Assembly (NCBI GenBank): GCA_009602735.1
Contig: WELA01003469.1
Span: 510,756 to 535,398, forward strand
Source: Mesotaenium endlicherianum
Taxonomy: Eukaryota; Streptophyta; Zygnematophyceae; Zygnematales; Mesotaeniaceae
DNA length: 24,643 nt
Reading direction: 5' to 3'
Shown: positions 11,255 through 24,643 of the stretch, piece after piece
How the letters are laid out: each line of letters starts with the position of its first letter
Numbering within the stretch: position 1 is the stretch's first letter
Notes under the pieces: model-generated
Database searches by the model: none
What the model was told of the DNA's origin: nothing
What the model saw: only the letters and a program-made list of their open reading frames with translations
Program-made: the position numbers and the translations under genes

Positions 11255-11494
11255 CTAACCAGCTGGCTGTAACAGCAGTCCGCAAACGACATAGCTTGTT
11301 AGTCCAGCTGTCTCTCTCAGAACGAGAGCTTCAAATATCGCATCATGCAAGTCCGTGAATATCAACGAAAACGGTAACCTCGAAATGGATCGACGAGTCG
11401 TCTCTGGAAGCTCGCTGGAGTTTTCTGCTGTAGTGGACTTCAATGTCGCTCTGGCGTGCTCTGGCGGTACCTTTTTTTTACCTCTTTTTGCCAT
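11255..11494 (-). CDS. Possible first exon, MAKRGKKK-type protein, unrecognised
   Basis: Minus-strand frame starting at an ATG at 11494, encoding MAKRGKKKVPPEHARATLK and then a Ser/Thr/Glu-rich stretch and a more hydrophobic segment (LPFSLIFTDLHDAIFEALVL). The basic start resembles the N termini of some nuclear proteins, but there is no recognisable domain. The frame stays open to a stop at 11255-11257. No strong donor site was found, so the exon end is uncertain. It may be unrelated to the frames at 10.1-10.7 kb. Confidence 0.22.
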   Translation of the reverse strand: MAKRGKKKVPPEHARATLKSTTAENSSELPETTRRSISRLPFSLIFTDLHDAIFEALVLRETAGLTSYVVCGLLLQPAG

Positions 11495-11745
11495 AGTAAA
11501 CAACAAAGGGAAATACCTGCAATCACCAGCAATTACTGTTCATTGATGACTGTCACTTCCAGGTCACTCCCAGCTACTCCGATGACATTGATTCTTCTGC
11601 AGCAGTCAACGGAAGACCATGTACGAAATGGGGGGTAATCGGGGGTGGTCTGGGGCGGTCAGGAGTGTTGCTGTCTGGAGTCTGGAGTCCCAAGTGAACA
11701 ATGAGGGGAAATCTGCAAAACGGAACCTTCCCCATGATCCTCACT

Positions 11746-11837
11746 CGAGCACTGAGAGATTCGAACTCTCGCGGGAAATCCCACGCACTGAGCTGCGCAT
11801 TAGCAGGCGCGCGCCTTAACCACTCGGCCAAATGCTC
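11746..11837 (-). tRNA. tRNA-Ser(GCU)-like gene with irregular anticodon stem
   Basis: Read on the minus strand, the 7-bp acceptor stem GAGCAUU/AGUGCUC pairs fully (one U-G) and is followed by discriminator G, as in serine tRNAs. The D arm is GCC...GGC with GAGUGGUUAA between. The long class II variable arm pairs CGUGGG with CCCGCG around AUUU. The T arm is GAGAG-UUCGAAU-CUCUC. A box (TGGCCGAGTGG) and B box (AGTTCGAATC) are good matches for Pol III promoters, and TTTT lies about 26 bases downstream (11720-11717). The anticodon reads GCU in CUGCUAA. The expected 5-bp anticodon stem does not pair in register (CGCGC against UGCGC). Only a 4-bp GCGC/GCGC stem forms, leaving an 8-base loop, so the gene may be a pseudogene, a tRNA-derived SINE head or carry a sequencing error. 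No intron is seen. Confidence 0.75.
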
Positions 11838-12179
11838 CGTATTGGCAACTGAAATGTTAAGAACAATCTTATTGTTTTTTAATATGGTGTGCTTTGTTGC
11901 TGAGCTCCAAGTAGCACACGTCTTGAGAACGACAGCTAGGACACAGACACCCCTCATGTATCTTTATTTTCTCCTGCACGTAGAGTGCCTGAGGATCAAG
12001 AATATACTACAACCGTGACAACAATTGAATTTGTGGATTTTTGTGTTCACAGAATGGGCAATAAGTGCTTAAATGTTGAGCTTTTTCTACCACTTGCATC
12101 TGCGTTGACGTAGATATACTTCTACTTATTGATCGGCCCCTGGTACGTTCTTGCACATACTTTTCCTGACTTAGCGAGT

Positions 12180-15014
12180 ATGGAGGACCGACTATCAGTG
12201 ATCATTGTGGGGGGCAGCATTGGTGGTTTATCATGTGCACACGCACTGCTACACGCAGGGTGCGATGTGACCATTTTAGAGAGAGCGAAAGGGAAAGTGG
12301 TATCTGCTGGTGCTGGGCTGGGCATAGATAGGGACTCTGCCTCGGCACTTAAATCATGGGGCATTGAGATAAATGTGGCGACTTTGCCTCTGCCCAGAGA
12401 AGAGGTGATCATCTCATCACCTAGAATGCACTTCCACACTTGATTGAAGGGTGTGTGCGCAAAGAAGAGCATGTTGGTCAGGTAGTACGGTCCAGTAGAA
12501 AGATTTACGTGACTCTGCCCTTGCGATGAGATGGTCCTATATAACGATATTATGAACAGTTTCTTTTTTGTGGGCCACTTTCAGATATTTGAGATCAAAT
12601 GAGTTCCTGCTGGCTCAGAACTTTTCATTACTTTTTCTCGAGCTGTTTCGGAGCTGAAGCTGATGTCGTGTCACTAACAAGGCAGTATATATACGTACCC
12701 AACATACATGTGTATGCATTTGTGTGTACATATATATAGCACTGCTGTATATCACATATGTAAGGCATGTATTGCATGTCCTGTAAGAGATTTAATTTTT
12801 CTTCAGTTCACGTTGTATACGTGTATGCATACATAGTATATATCTACATATATCTAACATATATACATGTACCTGTATTATTTATTTATATACGTATGTA
12901 GCAAGCTGCTCTGAAACTACTAGTTGTTTGCTTCTGTTGTTCTAATCTTGTGTATCGTTAGTGTGAAGGATGCAAGTCTTTCCATGGGCTTGAGACTGCA
13001 TGGGTGCTTACTCTAATTTTGACAAGTATTACTATTTCTGCATGGCAGGTGAGAGCTGTCAACAAGGAAACCATGCAGACGTTAACTTTGTACACTGACG
13101 ACAATTACAATCATAGAGCTGCTCACTGGGGAGACCTCCATGGGTTGCTCATGGAGAAGCTGCCGCCCGGCATCCTGTACTATGACCATGAGGTTGTCAG
13201 CTTTGACAAGCCAAACAATAGAGACAACAGAGTCCAGGTGACGGCGAGAGTTGGCGGAAAAGATGGCGAATTGAGGAGCTTCGAAGGAGACGTGATGGTT
13301 GCTGCAGATGGCAGCGCGTCATTGACGAGGAAGAAGTTCAGGGCTGACGAACAACAGAGGTCTTGGAGCTGCACCTTAACTTCATCGTGCGCGCTGGTAA
13401 CCTCGGGTTGCGATGCCTGCAATGCAAAGTCTCGGAAGGTGGGGGCGGGGCGAATTTGTGCTGTCGCATTATAGGCATGGACATTGTCTGCGTGAACTTT
13501 ACAATGTGGACTTACTCTGTGTGTGTGACAGTTGACGGGGAAGTTTGTGAGTGCAAATATAAGCTCTACCAAAGGAGCTCACATGGCGCACAAAACGAGA
13601 TTCCTGGTTTTTGTCCGTTGCAGTCTCAGCCACAGTACCTCTTCTCATCTGAGTGGAGAAATGTTGTAAACGCGCGGTGGCCTCTTTCTTTGTTCCATCT
13701 GTAGGTACTGCGGATACTGCGCGTGGAGGGGAGTGCTGGAGTACGAGGCGGAGCCAGAAATCACTGAGAAGCTGAAGAAAGAGTACCCGTCTCTGGGGAC
13801 GTGCCTTTACTTTGACCTCGCGCCTGGCACGCACGCAGTTCTCTATGAGCTTTCGGGGAAGCGACTCAATTGGTTGTGGTATGTGAATCAGCCAGAGCCC
13901 AACCGCGAGGTAAGAGCACGACTCCTATTTCCACCTGAGCTCCTGTGGCTGGCGGGTTTGGGCCTGCTTCGTTATCTGCTCGGTGCGGGCAGCTGAGTCG
14001 GACAGCTGGCGCAAGAACTCTTGCTTGCAAGTTGCAGGAGTGAAGCCTTAGAAGTAGGCTAAAGAGTTGCAGCTGCGAGCGGCACTGCGAGCGGTGGATT
14101 TACATCCTTGCTCCCTCTGTCACGATGTCCGCATGCTTGTCCGGCCCTTGAGCTGTTAACAGATTGGTCACCTTTACAGTACTGAGAGCAAAGAGAGAGC
14201 AAAGCGAGAGAGAAGGATGATTTGGCATTGCTCTGAGTGCGCGCTGTCCTCGAGCGACAGACAGAGGTGTGTGTCAGCTGTCGCCCCAAAATGCAGAATC
14301 TCCTTCAAGCCGTTTGCAGACGCCAGCTCAGCTAAGAGTCTATGTAACTGGTGCGAGGGAAGCAGATGCTCACACACACACAAGTGCCCCTCTATGTTGC
14401 AACCGTGTCCACCCACCCCTGTTTGGTTGTGACAGGGCCACTCGGCGACGATCCGGGCAACAGAGGAGCAGATTCGAGAGATGCGGGAGGCGGCAGCTTC
14501 TACCTGGGGGCCTGAGCTGGCTCGGCTCCTGCAGCAAACGCCGGCCCCGTTTATGAATGCAATCTACGACAGGGACCCTATCGACCAGTTCAAGTACGGC
14601 CGGGTGGTCCTGCTGGGCGAAGCCGCACATCCCACGTCCCCCCACGGCCTCAGAAGCACCAACATGTCCATCATCGACGCGCACGTCTTGGGCGAGTGCG
14701 TCGCTAAGCTTGTCACTGGCAAGAGGAGCCACGAGGCGGGTGCGGGGACAGATGGCGGCCGCCCAGGAGCAGGAGGAGGGGATAACGCAGGTGAGGCGGA
14801 ATACGGGAAGGATGGAGGCGTGGATGCTGCGCTGGAAGAATACCAGAAGATAAGGGTGCCTGTGACGAAGCAGCAGGTGCTGTTCTCGCGCCACCTGGGC
14901 CGGCTGAAGCAGGGGCTGGCCAGTGACCAGCCAGGAGACTATCCGTGGTTGCAGGCCGACCGGCAGTTGATTGAGTCATTGGGCCAGGTCAACATGTCAA
15001 CATTCAAGTGCTGA
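12180..15014 (+). CDS. FAD-dependent monooxygenase, 2,6-dihydroxypyridine 3-monooxygenase-like
   Basis: Four exons join in frame to 439 aa: 12180-12404, 13049-13359, 13705-13909 and 14436-15014. All introns are GT-AG; phases are 0, 2, 0. The start MEDRLSVIIVGGSIGGL places the Rossmann motif (GGSIGG, residues 11-16) where the family has it; an in-frame ATG 17 codons upstream is less likely. Other marks are Glu34 (TILER, ribose binding), RAAHWGDLHGLL (98-109), the DG motif VAADGS (159-164), RYCGYCAWRGV (179-189, formed across intron 2), and the second flavin motif GEAAHPTSPHGLRSTNMS (308-325). Family members use FAD, NAD(P)H and O2 to hydroxylate aromatic or N-heteroaromatic rings. The substrate here is unknown. 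Most relatives have GD rather than GE at 308-309. A Gly/Asp-rich insert lies near 354-380. No transit peptide or membrane segment is evident, so it is probably soluble. Multiple introns argue against recent bacterial contamination. Confidence 0.92.
12679..12900. repeat. TA-rich low-complexity stretch in monooxygenase intron 1
   Basis: Dense imperfect TATATA, ACATATAT and TACGTATG repeats inside the 644-nt first intron of the monooxygenase gene. The composition differs sharply from the GC-rich exons around it. Confidence 0.7.
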
Positions 15015-16096
15015 CTCACTTCATGAACAACCAGACAAGAAACATAAGTGACCTCATTACTTTGTTTTAGTGGCTGCCCACACCGGGCAGAGTGGCCCAG
15101 TGTGGGCAGCCATTACAACATGCAAGGAGGCGCCACATAGTTTGACAATTCGTGTTCAAATTGTTCAATTGAAGAATTATTTGAGAAGCTTTGGAATGGA
15201 TAGTAGGAGTCGTGATTTGCATCTCGTCCAGTATTTTGCGTCTTCATCTCGTCGCCATCGCGGGCCCCGGCCACTCTGGTCTGGGCCAACTTGCTGACGG
15301 CTTCCTGCAGCTTTGCGACTGGCAGAGCGGCAGCCAGCTAAGACAGCTTTCAGCTCGGCCGCTTCTGCTCTGCGCTCATCTCGGCCTGACTTTTCTCGTA
15401 GTCGGGCAAAAACATTTGCATGCAATCTTGCTAACTCATCTTTGGTGCCTGTTGGAAGTGTGTGCTCCTGCCCCCCCTTCCTCTTCTGTATGCAATCTGC
15501 TCGCCTGCCATGGTCAGCAAACTTGCAAACATATTTGCGTTGTTAATGAGATACGCAATAAGGCGTTGCTGAATGCCTGACATAAGCAACGCAGCCGATT
15601 ATTGGCGTCACCACGACACCCTGTGTCAGGCTTTCTATCATCTTGTCTACGCGCTTCTAAGTGTAGCAGCTTACTTCCTGCTGCAATGAAAGCAGCAATG
15701 GAGGCAACACATAGTTTCTGCAGCATGTGGCATTCTCCACGGAGAATGTAACGGCACCACCGCTTTCCAGGTGGACGCACAAGTGTAGCAAGTGCACAAG
15801 TGTATCATAAGAAGAGCATATGTTGGGAATCAGCAGGAGTGGCACAACCTTCTTGCACTAACCCTGAGCAGCCATTGCTCATTCACGAACTTGAGGAGAA
15901 ACTTCGACCCGTTCCGAGCTTCCACTTTTTTTGCTAATTCTTGCGCGCCCCCGACTCTACCAATGCGAGACTCGAAAAGAGGCTGTATTTACAACTATTC
16001 CAAACATGTCAGAACCTGGAGCCTCGCACTCCCTAGACACCTCTGTAGTCCAACCTTACTACTTCGTTTCCAGTCTTTCCGAAAGTGCCAATGCCG
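15015..16096. other. Convergent intergenic region between monooxygenase and uL24m
   Basis: About 1.1 kb between two stop codons facing each other. It should hold both 3' UTRs. No AATAAA or TGTAA signal stands out directly after either stop. Apart from a 13-bp inverted repeat at 15071-15112, I see no repeat or gene. Confidence 0.5.
15071..15112. repeat. 13-bp perfect inverted repeat, 16-nt loop
   Basis: TGGCTGCCCACAC at 15071-15083 is the exact reverse complement of GTGTGGGCAGCCA at 15100-15112. It begins 57 bases after the monooxygenase stop codon, so it would lie in or near the 3' UTR. It could form an RNA hairpin or be the remnant of a small inverted-repeat element. Confidence 0.8.
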
Positions 16097-20735
<4,639 letters not shown>

Positions 20736-21632
20736 AGTTTGCGTCTTTTTACGTTTCCTGGAGAGATGCAGATGTTATAAGACTTGACGATCTACAGGAT
20801 GAAACGAGAAAAGATGCAACTCATAAACAGAATACTTTGTCGCTGCCGTGCATAAACTTTACAGTAACAAGTTAAAAGTCTGCAGATATTGTTTGAAGTA
20901 CCACCCGATACCGTTGAACACGTAGGGCCTAGGGTCACAGTATGAGTAGAAGCTCTCAACGCGGAACTTACTATACTGGCTAAAAAGCAGTATGGGCGCT
21001 ATTTCTTCTGAAGGAATGGGGACCGAGTCAGCTTGCACACACTCCTCGAGAGCGCACTCCGGTGTTTCATGAGACTTGCGAGGGTATTCTCAGCACTTTC
21101 GGCACCTTGAAAACAAGGACAGTCTCGATCCCGGTTCTTTGCAAGACTCGTGGGGCTTATTCAGGACGTTCGGCACCTTCAAACGGTTTTCTATCGCGAT
21201 CTGTCGACTTACAAAAGTTGCCCTCTGCTGCTTTACTGCTCAGTGCCTCATTTACTGCATGCACCAGCTGCTGCCATGCAACTTGCTCGACACTACACTT
21301 GCCTCTGTGCCTCGCACCAGAATTGAATTGATCGATTTGACCTCTGCCTGTCGCAGTAAGTATATAGTCTTCTTTTTGCCTGCAGTCCCGGTTATTCCGT
21401 GTAGAGCTTTTGAGTTTGTTCGAAGGATATTGCTGCTTAGACCACTCTGGCTAGACATGCACTGAGGTGAAGTAAGCACCCCCACAAAAACTTTTTCTGC
21501 AGACCTTCAAGGCAAATTGTGGGAGGGTGGTGTTTGCCCCAACGCTTATGCCAAGATGATGGGCCTTGCAACGGAAATAGCCTGCTAGAAACAGCTATTA
21601 GCACTACCAGCTTCTTAGTACATAAATCAGTC
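20736..21632. promoter_or_regulatory. Shared intergenic region of divergent uL24m and RRP7 genes
   Basis: The 897 bases between the minus-strand start codon of uL24m (20735) and the plus-strand start codon of RRP7 (21633). Both promoters and 5' UTRs must lie here. The phrase TTCGGCACCTT occurs twice (near 21098 and 21171) followed by GAAAA or CAAAC. No TATA box or other named element can be assigned with confidence, and no further gene was recognised. Confidence 0.5.
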
Positions 21633-23846
21633 ATGGGAGCCCTAAATGGCGCAGGAGAGCCTCAGCACAGCACATCTACAGGCTCTAGGGAGCTTCTGGT
21701 CAAAATTGACGCGGATAAGCCGTACTTTAGGACCCTTTTGATCAGACCCGCCTCTGAGAAGCCCGAGGCGTCAGAGCAGTTGGAGGCAGAGCAGCCAGGT
21801 GTCAGTGGGAGGAATGACGAGGAGAGCACAGAGGTGCTAGAGAGGTCTCTGCAGGTTGCAGGGCTCCCCTGTGGCTGGGGTGACACAGCAGTGCACGTTT
21901 TTTTCACCCAGTTTGGGGCTGTCGAGTCTGTGACCTTCTGCTCTGCCCCTTGGTGAGTCCCTGATTCCACCCGCGGCCTAAACCCTGAACCACTCTTTCC
22001 TGGGCCGGAAGGACACATGACCGAGTCTCAAGCTTGAGTACTGCCCGTTTGCGTACTGCCCCTACAGTGACTGCTCCTAGCAGGAATGTTCAGGGAGCGT
22101 AGCTGAAGGGGGGCTCATGGCGGCACGCTGCTGTCAAAACTTTGGGGGGGTGAGAGCAGGGTTTAGGGGGGGCAGGCCCACAAATTGGCAGCACTTGACT
22201 ACTCTCAAACCCCTGATAGCTGCTGACTCTTTCTGGCCCCCAAGCATTTGGGGCTTTCTTTTGAGTGCAAACTCGCTGCGCTGTGATTCACTCTCATATT
22301 TTCTGAGGCGCATGTCTGGAGGAGAGCGGGGGCACCGACAAGGTCACGTGTTGGGCGTGGAGTGGGCAGACCTAGGACTGGGTAGTCGGGCCAGAGAAGG
22401 GAGGGGTTTGTGCTGAGTTAGCTGGGAAGGTGCAGAGGGAGCAAGGGGAGCAGGGCAGCGTACTCCCTTGCCAAGATCAGATACGATACAATTGCTGGTC
22501 AGTCATCCTCAGCTCTCCTGGCGGCAGGGATCTGCCCCGCATGCTGAGGCATGGGTGGGACGCTCAGGGCTGCTGCTGCTAGAATGCACTGTCCCTCTCT
22601 TTTGGCCTTCTTTTACCAAGCAGTCATTGCCGCCCCTTTGGAGTTCAGGGATCTGCCACTCAGGGTTTGCGTGTACCCATTGACTCCAACGTACGCGCGT
22701 GCGCTCACTCACTCACGCGCACACACACATAGACTCTCACCCACACATGGTTTTCCGCGGACGCACCGCCACACACGCACGCACGCCTCTTCCCGTGGGC
22801 TGCTTGACACTGGCCTGTTTCGTCTTCCTCGTGATGATGATAAAGGCAGGGGGCCCTTTGCTTCAGCTGCTCCGACTGCTCACCTTTCCTCTAGGCAGGA
22901 CCATAAACCCTATCCTCTGAGCTGTCCCCTACTCTTGTTCGAGCCCCCAGCAGCAGCAGCAGCAGCAGCAGCCGGTTGCATGAGACGCAGCGGCCCTGGT
23001 GCCCCCCTGTGTCGAGCTGTGGGCGGCAGACTTGGGGTAGCTCTCTTGTCCCGTCTTGTCGGCCGATGAGCAGGCCAACATTGCCCACCTCCCCGCCGCA
23101 TCGCCAGTGCCTGGCTGAGGAGGCTATGGGCCGGCCTTCTCTGCGCCCCTCTCTGAGACCGTTGGGCAGCGCTGCGCCGCTCTTGGTGTCCCTCCTTCCA
23201 GAGCTTTGCAGCACTGTGCTTCTTTCTTCACAGCAGCCGGCAGTGGCGGCCATGTCCGCAGCCGCCAAAGCTGGCTGCCGGCCTCCCCCTCAGCCTGCGC
23301 CACAAATCGTCTGTAACCCCGCTGCCACGAACAAGTGTGCTACCCCCCGTCTCCCCCCCAGTGTGTGCCGCTCGAACCAGTGAATTGCGCGGTATCTCAG
23401 GCTGCTCCCTGCAGCCTGCAGCAGAGCTCCTCCTCTCCCTCCCCCCCTGGCCCCCCCTGCGAGCACACTCACACTCACAGCCCCCTCCTTTGCTCATCAG
23501 CATGATGCCACCTCCATGCTGTGTGCGGACCCGCCTGTGCGCGCACGTGCCTGTGCACAACTAACATCCCTGGTGGTGGCTGCGTGTGCGCTCGCGTCGG
23601 CACCTGGCAGGCACAAGAAGGGCAGGGATGCGGCCAGGTGGAAGGACAAGGAGGGCCCGCCGCTGGTGGCGCGCGTCACCTTCAAGCTCAAGGCCAGCGT
23701 GAAGAAGGCCCTCCGAGTGGGCGTGCCGCTCCAAGGCTCCTCCCGGAGGCCCCAGCCCCTGCTAGGCCCGCCCCAGCAGCAGCAGCAGAATGGGCAAGCG
23801 CTCGTGGGCGGCGGCGGGGAGGGCGAGCACCTGGTGGGCCTCCGAA
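21633..23846 (+). CDS. RRP7: RRP7-family rRNA-processing protein, 3' incomplete
   Basis: Two exons join exactly: 21633-21952 (donor ttg|gtgagt, phase 2) and 23611-23846 (acceptor ggcag|gca, donor gaa|gtaagc), coding 185 residues plus one base. Trp107 is formed across the intron. Residues 20-40 (ELLVKIDADKPYFRTLLIRP) fit the N-terminal strand pair of RRP7. Residues about 70-145 form its RRM-like fold: RSLQVAGLP (RNP2-like), a helix TAVHVFFTQFGAVESVTF, a Lys-rich insert, then ARVTFKLKASVKKAL in place of RNP1. A Gln/Gly-rich linker precedes GEHLVGLR, where relatives continue into a helix with a conserved Trp. Rrp7 works in the nucleolus in the UTP-C part of the small-subunit processome, for pre-18S rRNA processing. 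The C-terminal part should follow in later exons, one possibly at 24388, and run past the window. The ATG at 21633 fits family length, but an upstream start cannot be excluded. Confidence 0.8.
22697..22973. repeat. CA-type and CAG microsatellites in RRP7 intron 1
   Basis: CACACA/ACGCAC-rich tract at about 22700-22790 and a CAG run at 22948-22973, both within the 1658-nt intron of RRP7 (21953-23610). Confidence 0.8.
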
Positions 23847-23887
23847 GTAAGCTAGGCCTCCCCCTTTCCACCTCCGCGTCCTCCTCC

Positions 23888-23965
23888 TGGTTCTCCTCCT
23901 CCTCCTCCTGCTGCTGCTGCTGCTGCTGCTGTGGGTGCTCTAGCTGTTGCTGCTGCTGCTCCTGT
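23888..23965. repeat. TCC and CTG triplet tracts
   Basis: CTCCTC repeats then CTG repeats downstream of RRP7 exon 2, in what is probably intron 2. Confidence 0.8.
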
Positions 23966-24051
23966 CATTTATGAGTCCTACGCTACGCACTCCGCCCTAC
24001 AACAAATAGCGAGGGACAAGATGAGCAAGGGGCTGGCATGTTCCTGCACTG

Positions 24052-24080
24052 GTCTCTCTCTCTCTCTCTCCCTCCCCCCT
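24052..24080. repeat. TC dinucleotide microsatellite
   Basis: Run of TCTCTC ending in a C-rich stretch, in the likely second intron of RRP7. Confidence 0.75.
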
Positions 24081-24387
24081 GATGTGGTAGTGCTAGCGGC
24101 TGAGCATGCGGCGCCCCAAGTGCTTTCTGCTGGAGCTAATTGACCTGCCACAAAGAAGAGGAAAACTGACACAGAATATTTCGTGGGGACTTGGCCACAG
24201 ATGGGGCCGCAGGCAGCCATCGGTAAAAAATGCATTCTCGAAGCCTACCACAAAATCTCTGCCTGCATGGTCTGTGACTAAGTTGACCCCGGGCACCAGC
24301 TGCAGCTGGCCTGTCGATCCCTCTCTTCCGTGCTTGTGCCTTCCTGCCACTGGCGTCACATGAGGCATGCATATGCCCCTGCTCTAG

Positions 24388-24500
24388 TGTGGATGTGTGG
24401 GGCCAAACACGGTCCTCCCTGGAGCGAGCTGGAGCGGAGGGAGGAGCTCATGGGGCCCTGCCTGCCAAGCACACAGGCACGTATGCATGCGTGCGTGCTG
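24388..24500 (+). CDS. RRP7: Candidate third exon of RRP7
   Basis: A pyrimidine-rich acceptor (cctgctctag|tg) in the phase left open by exon 2 would give GLR-MWM and then PPWSELERREELM. A donor gctg|gtgagc follows at 24501, and an earlier gtatgc donor at 24481 is also possible. The spacing of Gly, Trp, Pro, Leu and Met resembles the segment after the RRM in RRP7 proteins. The match is short, and the exon end is uncertain. Confidence 0.35.
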
Positions 24501-24533
24501 GTGAGCGCTGGGGAGGGGGCAAGGCTGTGGGGA

Positions 24534-24602
24534 TTGGGTGTGTGTGTGTTGTGTGCATGTATGCGCGCGCGTGCGTGTGTGTGCGTGTGTGTGTGTGTGT
24601 GT
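24534..24602. repeat. TG/CG dinucleotide microsatellite
   Basis: Mostly alternating TG with some CG steps (gtgtgtg, gcgcgcg), near the right edge. Confidence 0.85.
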
Positions 24603-24622
24603 TTTCACCGTCTGATGATGTC

Positions 24623-24643
24623 GGGGGGGGGGGGGGGGGGGGG
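24623..24643. repeat. Terminal G run
   Basis: The window ends in 21 G bases. Given the other homopolymers here, this may be another unresolved gap edge. Confidence 0.7.

Noticed and set aside
12129..12179. Upstream in-frame ATG for the monooxygenase, giving 17 extra residues
   Set aside because: The family normally begins only a few residues before the Rossmann strand, and the extension does not resemble a targeting peptide.
21076..21465. 129-codon plus-strand frame between uL24m and RRP7
   Set aside because: It has no domain, a Cys/Leu-rich composition typical of chance frames and no splice partner, and it lies in the divergent promoter region.

Overview
The window looks like nuclear DNA of a green-lineage eukaryote, most likely a streptophyte (charophyte) alga or an early-diverging land plant. 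Three things support this. Several genes are split by GT-AG introns whose phases join exactly. The proteins resemble plant forms: a five-exon plant-type mitochondrial uL24 beginning MGWKAA, a DUF2985+PLAC8 membrane protein, and a plant-type RRP7. Coding DNA is GC-rich and sits among microsatellites and repeats. The genus cannot be named from sequence alone. Single N bases beside homopolymers (4540, 17519, 18650) show that this is a draft scaffold with poorly resolved gaps.

Layout. 1-2215: no gene seen. 2216-4300 (-): single-exon DUF2985/PLAC8 multi-pass membrane protein. 5229-6318 (-): two exons of a membrane-anchored protein that stops inside a LysM motif, so its last exon is missing. 7810-8936: fold-back repeat ending in GGGCAAATTACC, probably a non-autonomous DNA transposon. 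10131-11494 (-): weak exon candidates of an unrecognised gene. 11746-11837 (-): tRNA-Ser(GCU)-like gene with a shifted anticodon stem. 12180-15014 (+): complete four-exon FAD-dependent aromatic-type monooxygenase, 439 aa. 16097-20735 (-): complete five-exon mitochondrial ribosomal protein uL24m, 168 aa, whose third intron holds a 610-nt G run and a 92-nt C run. 21633 to beyond the right edge (+): RRP7-family rRNA-processing protein, 3' incomplete.

Relations. The monooxygenase and uL24m genes converge across about 1.1 kb. uL24m and RRP7 are head to head with about 0.9 kb between start codons, which pairs a mitochondrial ribosomal protein with a nucleolar ribosome-assembly factor on one possible shared promoter region. 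The other genes show no pathway link. No clearly new biological system is visible. The most useful results are the reconstructed split genes, the transposon-like repeat, and the artefact-like homopolymers that would hide uL24m from automatic annotation.
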